Of a stretch of 64,000 nucleotides of DNA, positions 8,283 to 17,800 are shown piece by piece (positions within the stretch are counted from its first letter, which is position 1; each line of letters starts with the position of its first letter). Both the position numbers and the translations under genes were made by a program. Source of the DNA: Polyangiaceae bacterium (GTDB taxonomy: Bacteria; Myxococcota_A; Polyangia; Polyangiales; Polyangiaceae); the NCBI GenBank assembly GCA_025937785.1, contig JAICQQ010000004.1:62001-126000 (forward strand), written 5' to 3'. The notes under the pieces are model-generated. The model ran no database searches and was not told where the DNA came from. It was given only the letters and a program-made list of their open reading frames with translations.

Positions 8283-8861
8283 GGGTGGAGGGTAGCACCA
8301 GCTGGCGGCGTTCTGCCCCAGGCGTCGGATTGCGCTGGCGCCACACGCTGCATCGGCCGCGCGAAAGGTCGCGGCGCCTCGACAAAGTCGGCGGGTGCGC
8401 GATCCTCCCAGGGATGTCGGTGCCCGCCCCACACGCGGCAGCGCCCAGACCACGGGTCGCACCGTGGCGCCGAGCGTGCGGCCGCATGGTCGAAGTGCGT
8501 GCCCCGGCCCAGTGGCGCTTAGTGAGCGCGCGCTTTGGAGCGTTCTGTGATGAGCCGATGTCGATCTGCGGAAGCTCGCGGCTTTTTTTCGCGCACCCAC
8601 CTGTGCATCCGGCTAGCGAGCGCGCGCCGCCGCTAACGGCAGGCACGAGCCTCCACACATCCGGTGGGTCGGTACGCGCCGCTGCGAACGTTTGCCCGAT
8701 CCAGGGCGCGGAAAAGTGACACGGGCAGGCTCGCGAAGCACCCGGTCGAGCCCCGGGTCTGGTACCCTGCAAGCTCATGGAATCATTACGGCGGATGGAG
8801 CCGTTGCGAGCACCCGCTGCATCATTACGGCTCACGCGAGCCTCCAAGGTCTGACGGATAC
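8283..8861. other. Long intergenic region upstream of the giant TPR gene
   Basis: This 579-base stretch between divergent genes has no credible coding region: the open frames are Arg/Pro-rich on both strands. It contains a 6-bp hairpin (CCACGG/CCGTGG, 8450-8467), a weak terminator-like element (AAGC-TCGCG-GCTT then a T-run, 8572-8589), and the direct repeat listed separately. It probably holds the promoters for the DUF362 gene and the TPR gene. Confidence 0.4.
8782..8830 (+). repeat. 10-bp direct repeat upstream of the TPR gene
   Basis: ATCATTACGG occurs at 8782-8791 and again at 8821-8830, 39 bases apart (close to four helical turns), ending 31 bases before the chosen GTG start of the TPR gene. 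The spacing on one face of the helix is what paired activator or repressor sites would show, but chance cannot be excluded. Confidence 0.35.
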
Positions 8862-11800
8862 GTGACGAACGAGAAGGTGACACGCGCTTCAGAGAAGCTG
8901 CTGAGCAAGCTGCAAGAAACGCATACCGCGCTCGAACGTGCGCTCGACGCGCCCTTCGAGGTCCTCGATCTGTTGGTCACCGCCGTGTCCAAGGGTGAAG
9001 AGCCCACCGAAACCTGGGAGCTGTTGCACCAGGCGGCGGAGCGCGATGGCAAGATCCAAGAGCTGGGGTTCGCCTACGAAAGCATGGCGGCGGACAAGCG
9101 CGTTCGGCTGCTCACCGCCGACCAGCAAGCGTACATCTACCTGTGGGCCGTGCATTTCTTCGGCGGTCAGTTCGGGGATGCCGAAGGCGCGCTGACCTAC
9201 GGGCAGCGCGCGCTCGCGGTAGATCCTGCGCACCAAGCGACCTTCGAAGCGCTCGAGTACTTCCTCGCGGAAAGTCCTGCCATCGAGCGCCTGGCGCCGC
9301 TGTACCTCAAGGCCGCGCAACACGAGACAGAGCCCACCCGCCGGCTCGCGCTGCTCACACGGGCGACCGAGCTCGTGAGCGGTCGCCCTGCCGATGACGA
9401 CCTCGCTCGAGCCGCCTACGAGCAATTGTTGGCCGAGAACCCGCGCGACCTCGCGGCGCGCGAAGCGCTGGCAGCGCGGCACCTGCAGGTGCACCAGCCA
9501 CAGGAGGCGGTGCGGCTGTTCGAGTTCGCACTCGAAGTGACTCCACCCCTCGATGCTGCACAGCAGCGCGACGTGCGCGAGCGCTTGATCGACATGTACC
9601 AGTCGACGCTGAAACAGCCGGAGCGCGCGTTGCCCCACGTCGAAGGGTTGCTCCAGGTCGAGCCGAACCACCCGACCGCGCTCGCGATCGCCGAGTCGCT
9701 GCGCGAGCATCGCAGCGTCGGCCTCCGAGCCACGGCGGCGCTCTCGGACGCCTACTCTGCTGCGGGTCAAGCCGAGCGCGCGATCGAGATGCTCAACATC
9801 GAGCTGTCCCGCGTGCGCGGGCCGCGCCGCGTGGAAGTGGGCCGGCGTCTGGCCATCTATCGTCAAGATCTGCTGAACGACCCGGCCGGCGCTCTCGAGC
9901 TCTTGGGCCCCGTCGTGGCGGGCGACCCGGGCAACGACGAGATGCGCCAGCGTTTCGTAGCGCTGAGCCTCGCGCTCGACCAGACACAGCAAGCGTCGCG
10001 GCTGTTGTCGCGGGCGCTGTCGACGACGCGCGACCCGAACGTGCGGGCACGGGTCGGGGTGGATGTGGGCGAGGTGTTCCTGAAGACCGGCGATCTCAAG
10101 CGCGCTGAGGCGGCGTTTCTTCAGGTCCTCGAGACTCGAGAAGACCCGCCCTCGATCTTGAGAGCGGCACGCCGGCTCGTCGAGCACGAGTCGCCCGACC
10201 CAGCCCAGCGTGCGCGCGTGCTTGCCTTGCTCGTCGAACACGAGTCCGAGAAGGAACGCCGCCAGGCTGCGGCACGCCGGCTCGCCAAGCTTTGCGAAAC
10301 CGAGATCGAAGACGAGCGACTCGCGATCACCGCCTATCGTGCATTGCTCGGTTCACCCTACAGTGACGAGGCGTTGGCGAAGCTCGAAGCGTTGTACCAG
10401 CGACATAGTTCGCCGGAGGGCATGGCCGAGGTGCTCACGTACCGCGCCGAACGCAGCAAGGATCCCGCCGAAGCGCGCGAGCTCGCGTTCCGCGCCGCGG
10501 AGCTGCGCTCGGAACAGGGCAGCGACTACGCCGCCGCCCTCGACGCTTGGCGACAAGTGGTCGAGAAGCATGGCCCCAGTCGCGAAGCCTACGATCGCAT
10601 CCTGCCGCTATTGGAAAAGCTGGAGGACTACGAGGGGCTGGCGGAAGCCCTCGCCGAGACGGCGAAGCTCCAGCCGGCCGACGAAGCCTCGGCCACGCTG
10701 GCGCGGCTCGGGCAGCTGCGCATCGAGTTCTTGGGCGACGCTCGCGGGGCAGTCGCCGCCTTCCACGCGGCGTTGCAGGCGGATCCGGAGAACCGAGCCA
10801 GCCGGCAAGCGCTGGAGCGGCTGGTGCAAGTGGCCGGGCTCGAACTCGAAGCCGCTCGAGTGCTCGAGCCGTTGTATCGCGCGGAGCAGAACGCGACGGG
10901 ACTGGTGACGCTGCTGAAGGCGCGCGCTGGGGTGGCTGCCACTCCGGACGAACGTTTGGCAGCGCTTTCGGAGGCCGTCACCCTGGCCCACGAGTCGCTC
11001 GCCGACGGCGCGCTGGCGTTCGATCTCGCCGGTCGCGGATTGCTGGTGGCCGCAGAGCAGGATCCGCCGAGTGTGGCGCCGTGGCTGGAGCGGGTCCAAT
11101 CGCTCGGGGCCTCGACCGGCGACACCACGCGGCTCGCGGACGTGCTCCAGCGGGCCTTCGGCAAGGAGCCCGTCACGAGCCACGAACGACTGGCGCTGGC
11201 GCGCGCTGCGGCCGACGCCCTCGCGCAGGCAGGACGCATCGAAGACTCGGTCGCCGTCTATCGCAGAGCGCTCGCGTTCCAGCGTTCTCCGGATCTCGTC
11301 GAGCGCGTGGATCAACTCTTGGTGCAGCTCGGCAATCCCGGCGAGCGCCTCGAGCTCTATGAGTCGGCGCTCACGAGCGAGGCGGACCCCCTGCGGCGCG
11401 CCGCGCTTCACAAGGCGCTGGCCGAGCTCTACCGGCGTGAGCTCGAAAACCCGGCGCGTGCCATCGAACACTGGCGTGCCGCGCTGGAGCAAGCGCCCGG
11501 CGACACCGGGGCCAGAATGTCGCTGGTCGATCTGCTCACCGAGGGTGGGGAGCTCGAGGCCGCGTACGCGGAGCTCGAGCACGGCCTCTCGCTCGGGGCT
11601 GGGTCCGAGCGCCAGCCGACGTTGGAGCGGCTCGCGGAGCTCGCCGCGCAAAGCGGCTCGCTCTCCAAGGCGCTCGAGCACTATCGCGAGATCTTGCAAA
11701 TCGATGCCGTCAGCGACGCGCTGCTCGAACGCATTCAGGGCGTCGCCGAGCAGCTCGCGGACGGGACCACGGTGCAAGCGGTGATCGAGCGCAGGATCAA

Positions 11801-14800
11801 GACCGCGACCGACCCAGGCCAAAAGGTGGCGCTGCTCGAAAGCGCAGCCGAGAATGCGCTCGAACGCCTCGCGGATACGAATGCTGCGATCGAGCAGTTT
11901 CTGTCTGCCGCGAAGCTCGCGATCGCAGAGCTCGCCGACGATCCGACAGCCGTGCGGCTGTACGAGCGCATCCTGGCGCTCGACCCCAACTCGCGGCCCA
12001 CGGCGGAGCGCTTGGTGGAACTCTACTCGCGCACCAATCTCTGGAGCAAGCTTGCGGTTCCGTTCCAGATCCTGCGCCGCCAGCTCGAGGCTGATGAGAC
12101 CGCCCAGCTCTTGCTCTCTCTCGAAGAGCGCGCCGTGACCGCTGGTGCGGCAGAAGTCTTCGTAGAGCTGGCCGACAGCGTGTTGGGCGACGCCAAGCTC
12201 CATGAGCACGCGCGTCCCATCGCGCTAGCGAAGGTCAGGGTTCTCAGCAGCGACCCCGCCCGCGCCGACGAGGCCGCGGAGCACTACAAGGAACTCATCG
12301 AGTCGAGTCGTCCAGAATCGACGACGGAGCTGGACGCCTTCGAGCAGTTTCTGGCCACCAGCCCCCCGAGCGCCACCAAGAACATCCACCAGCGCTGGCT
12401 GTTCGGCGTCCGCGCCACGCGAGCCACCGACCCTATCCCGACACTGCTGGAGTGGGCCGAGGTCGAAGAGCGCCAGCTCGGGGACCCGGAGCGGGCGCTC
12501 GAGCTCTACCAACGGGTGGTGGGGCTCGCGCCCGGTCGCGTCGATGCGCTGACCGAGCTGGCACGCCTGCAGTCCGAACAGGGGCAGGGCGAGGCAGCGC
12601 TCGAGAGCTTGCGGTCGCTCGCCGAGGAGCTAGACGGCGATGCCAAGGCTAAGGTCGAGCTGCGCATCGCGAAGCTCTTGATGGATCCCTTGCAGCGCCC
12701 GGTCGAGGCGCTCGAGGTCGCCGAGGCGACGCTGCGGCGCTCGCCGGGGGATCCGGATGGGCTCGATCTCGCGCTCCGCGCTCTACATTTCCCGGCGTCG
12801 CGCACGCGCGCCGCCCAGCACTTGGAGAACGCCGCCGAGTTCTTCGCGGATCCGGCGGAACGGGCGCGCGTCCTGGAAACGCTGCTTTCGTTGTCCGAGG
12901 ACAACCCCGAGTTGCGCGAGGCGCGCGGCCGCTGGCTGAAAGGACTCTTGGCAATTAAATCTGACGACCCCCGCGGCTCGCTCGAGGTGGCGCTCCGAGC
13001 AGCCCAAGCCGACCCTGCCGACGACGAGCTCTGGAGCGCCGCGGAGCGCTTCGCACGCCAGCTCGACTTGCCCGACCCGGTGGCCCTGGCGTACTCGCGG
13101 GCGATCGCGGAGGACCTGCCTCCCGAGCTCGCTGAAACGCTCGGGCGCCGCGTGGTGGAATTTCACGAAGAGTGGTTCGAGGACAACCAGCGGGTCGTCG
13201 AGCTCTTGCGCCGCGTGCTCGAGCTCTCGCCCAGCGCCACGTGGGCCTTCGATCGTCTCAAGCTCGAGTTCAATGCCACCGCGAAATGGCAGGACCTGTT
13301 CAGCCTCTACGATAAGGCGCTGGAGCATGCCAAGGACGACGTCGCGCGCACCGAGTTGCTGCGTGAGGTCAGCATGGCAGCGAAAGATTTCGCGGGCGAC
13401 GCCGAGAAGGCCATCTACTACCTCGAGAAGCTGCACACGCTGAACCCGAAGGACGACCGTGTCGAGGCGTCGCTAGAACGACTCTACGAGCGCAACAACC
13501 ACTACCGGCCGCTGATCGAGCTTTTGTCGGCGCGCCTGACAGCCGCCAACGGAGCCGACGACATGGCGCTACGCGAGCGCATGGCCCGGCTTTGGATGGA
13601 GCTCGACGAGCCACTGGCCGCGCTCGAACTGGTGCAACACATCCTCGAGAAGGGTCAGGCCGAGCGCGTGGTCGATCTCCTGGAGAGTCTGGTGGCCTTG
13701 CCGGCCGCTCGCGACTCCATGACACCGGCGCCTTCGGACGAACAGGAAAGCCGATCCAGGAAGCGCAAGCAACGGGTGATCACCGTGCGTGAACGCGCCT
13801 CGCAGCACCTCAGGACCTACTATCAAGAGACCGGCAGCATCCCCGACGTGGTGCGCATGCTGGAGGTAGCAGTCGAGACCGCGCAGAACGACGAACAACG
13901 CGTCAAGCGGCTCAAGCAAATCATCAAGGTTCGACTCAACGAGCTCGAAGATTCGGCCGGTGCCTTCGAGAACGTCAGCCAGCTTGTGGGTCTGGAACCG
14001 CACGAGGCACAGTTTCGCAAGCTACTGCACCAGCTCGCAGAGCGCCTGGGCGCCCATGATCGGCAGGCGGAGCTGCTGGTGAGCGTGGGTGACCTCGCCA
14101 GCGACCCGAAGCTCAAGGTGGTGTTGTGGTCGGAGGCCGCCGCAGTACAGAAAGAGCAGCTCTTCGACGCTCCCAAGAGCATCGAGCTTTTTCTGCGCGT
14201 GCTCGAGCTGGCCCGCGTCGACGAACGGGCCGCGCTCGCGGCAGCTCGCCAGCTCGACCCCATGCTGGAAGAGGCGCGGCGCTTCGCCGAGCGCTGCAGC
14301 GTGCTGGAACGACTGGCGGACTTGGAGACGGACGCGGACGCTCGCCGAGCGGCTCAGTCCGCCGCGGCGCGCGTCGCGTTTCAGGAGCTCGGGGACCCGG
14401 CGCGCTCGATTCGGAACTGGCAGGCCCGGCTGGCCAGCGACCGCGAGGACGTCGAGGCGTTGGACGGGCTGGTGCTGGCGTACACCGCAGCGGAAGCTTG
14501 GGACGACCTGGTGCAGACGCTGGCGCAGCGCTCCGCGCTCCAGGCCGACCCCGCGCTGAAGCGCGCTGATCTCGTCAGCGTCGCGCGGGTGCACGTCGAT
14601 CGGCGAGGCGACGTACCTTCGGCGATCGATACTTGGCGCAGCGTGTATCAGATGCTGCCGGACGATGGCGAAGCCTTCGACGCGCTGATCAGCCTGCTGA
14701 CCCACGAAGAGCGCTGGTCTGAGCTGGCGACGCTGCTCGACGAACGCGCCGTTCTCGAAGACTCCGAAGAGCGCAAGAGCGCGTTGAACCGGCAGCTCGG

Positions 14801-17800
14801 TGAGGTGCACAAGAGCAAGACCGGTAACGCTCGTGCCGCTCTCGACGCGTTCGTGAAGGCGCGCGACTGGGCGAGCGCGATGGAGGTCGCGAGCACGGAT
14901 CAGGCGGATCCGATGTTGAGCCAAGACGTGTGCCGCTCGCTGCTCGACCAAGCCGTCAGTATCTGGCTCAGCGCGCCCGACGCCGAAGAAACAGCGTGCG
15001 CCGCCGCGCAGTTCGCGATCGCCCAGCTGAGCCAGCGCCTGCTCGCCAGTAAGAGCTACGCGGACGTAGTCGACTTGTTGCTCAAAGGTGCCGAGCTGCC
15101 GTTCGACGACACCTACAGCCGACAGTTGCGCCGACAGGCCGCCTTCCTGTGCGCGGACGAGCTCGACGATGCCCCGCGTGCCATCGTCGTGTTCAAGGGC
15201 TTGTTTGCCGAGGACCCGCAAGACGCCGTTGCGGCCTCTTCCGTGGCGCGCTTGGCGACGCTATTCGAGATCGCGGAGCAGTACGACGACTTGGTGAGCT
15301 TGTGGGAGCAGCAAGCGGGCTGTCACGAGAGCGCGCGGGACACGGCCAAAGCTGCTGAGCTGTGGACCCTGGCGGGTGAGCTTTCGGAGCAGCGCCTGCT
15401 CGATGTCGATCGTGCGATGTTGGACCACCGTCGCGCGGCCGCTCTGCGCGGGGAGCCGTCGCTCGAGGCACTGGCGCGACTCCACGCCGCGCGCGGAGAA
15501 CCGCTCGACGCTGCCCACGTGCTCGAGTGGCTGTGCTCGCAATCGACCCCCGCCGAGCTCGCGTCGCGAGCGCTGGTGATGGCCGAGCAGTACCTGAAAG
15601 CGGGCAGGCCCAAAGTGGCTCGCGCGCGCCTGGAGCAAGCGATGCAGGTTGCCGCCGACCCGGCGCCGCTCCGCAAGCGCCTGGCGGAGCTGTACCGCGA
15701 CGCCAAGCAATTCACCCCGCTGGCGACGCTGCTCGCGCTCGAGGCGACATTTGCCCCGGACCTGGCCACCCGCCTCGGGCTCTTGCGTGAGGCGGCGCGC
15801 CTGCACGTGCTCGAACGCCAAGATCCGAACAGCGCTGTGCCGCTGCTGGCACAGGCCGTCGAACTCGATCCGGAAGACACCGAGCTCAGGCTATCACTGG
15901 CCGACGCGTACCGGCGCGCCGCCCGCTATGACGAAGCCATCTTGACGCTGCGCACCCAGATCGACCGCTACGGCGCGCGCCGACCGAAAGAGCGCGCGCT
16001 CGTGCACTACCGCCTGGGGCAGGTGTGTATCGCCGCCAGCAGGCGCGCCGAAGCGCTGGCCGAGCTCGACGCGGCGAACAAGATCGATCCGGCCCACGCC
16101 GGCGTTTCGCAGGCGCTGGCACGGCTCGCCTTCGAAGAGGGCGACCTCGACCGAGCCGAACGCATGTACCGGGCGCTCTTGTTCGTGCTCGGCACCGCCG
16201 ACTCGGAAGATGCGCCCAGTCGCGCCACAGCGCTGTTGGATCTGAGTGAGATCGCCGAGAAAAAAGGCGACGCAGTGCGTGCCGAGGAATTCATCGAATC
16301 CGCGTTCGAATCCGCCCTGGAGCACCAACACGAAGCACGGGCGCTCGAGAAAGCCTTGAAAGAGCGCGGGCGGGTGGGCCTCTTGGCGCGAGCGCTCGAG
16401 AGCCGCCTGAAAGAGAACTTGTCCCCCGCGGAAGCCGCGCGCGCGATGGGTACTCTGGTACAACTAGCGAGCACTGGGCATGTCAAGGAGCTCGACGAGC
16501 GCGCTCTGAAGCGGCAGGCCGAGACCGTGTTGAAGGGGCTCGAGCAGGAACGCACCAGCGACGCTTCGGCTTGGACCGCGCTGTCGATGGTGTTCGACCA
16601 CCTGGGGGACCGCCAGAAAGAGGCTTTGATCCTCGAGCAACAGGTCGCAAGCTGGGCGGAGGCCGGCGAACAACCCGATAGCGCCGAGCCCTATTACCGC
16701 CTCGCCGCTGCTCGGCTCAAGACGGAGCCCGGCCAGAGTGAGGCCGTCGACCTGCTGGAGCAGGCCCTGGCGATCGACAACGACGTGAATCGCGTCGAAA
16801 GCTTGTTGCGCGAGGCGCTCAGTGCGGGGACCACGGATGCTCGCACGATTCGCCTGTTCGAGCGCGTCGCGAGGACCGCCGGCAACAAGCGCAGCTTGCT
16901 CGAAGCCCTGACGATGGCGGCGGCGCTGCCGGACGCGGGCATCAAGGTACTGCGCGAGGGGGTCATGCTGGCGGAGCAGCTGGGGGCCGAACCTTTGAAG
17001 CAGGCCATTTTGGAGCGAGGGGCGGCGCGCAATGAAGGCACGTTGGAGCCCCAAGACCACGCCTGGGTGCTGATGGAGCTCGCGCAAGTGCGTGAAATGT
17101 CTGGAGATTCTGCGTCGGCCTTCGACCTGCGTGAGACCGCGGCCGAGCGTCTGCCTCTGGAAGAGGGGCGCACGCTGCTGCTCGCGGTGGCCCAAACCGC
17201 TCGAGCGCAAGGGGCACTGGCGCGCGCGGCGCGCCTGCTGGAACGCCTGCGCGAACGCGAGCCTCAAGACCGGGAGGTTTGGGAGCCGCTGCTTTCGGTC
17301 TATCACGAGCTGGAAGATCCGGAGCGGATCGCGACCCTGCTGCAAGAAACGATACCGTTGGTGGACAGCGCGCTCGACCGCAGCAAGCTCCGACTCGAGC
17401 AGGCCAACGTCGTGCTGAACGCAGGTGACGAAGACCGAGCCATCCAAATTTTGCGTGACACGCTGGAAGAAGACCCCCGGCACTTGGAGGCCGCAGAGAC
17501 GCTCACCAGTCTGCTGAAGCGCACGGGGCGCACCACGGAGCTCGCCGAGCTCTTGCGGGTGCAACTCGACGCCGCAAAAGACCGGCAGAAGGTGGACTCG
17601 ATCGTGGCAGCGTCGATGCAACTCGGGCAGCTGCTCGAGACGAAGGACCATCATCGCGACGCCTCGGACGTATACCGCGCGGTGCTCGATTGGGATCACG
17701 GCAATCGCGACGCCCTGCGTGGGGTGGTGCGCATGGCGGAGCTGACCGGCGACAACTACGCGATCGCCGACTCTCTCGAAGCGCTGCTTCGGGTGGAAAC

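Noticed and set aside
8285-8719. 144-codon open frame in the 579-base intergenic region
   Set aside because: Arg/Pro/Ala-rich with no hydrophobic core, and no Shine-Dalgarno sequence.
8760-8776. Sigma54-like TGG-N-AC and GC pair (TGGTACCCTGCAAGC)
   Set aside because: Only the GG/GC dinucleotides match; the TTGC half is AAGC, so the fit is poor.
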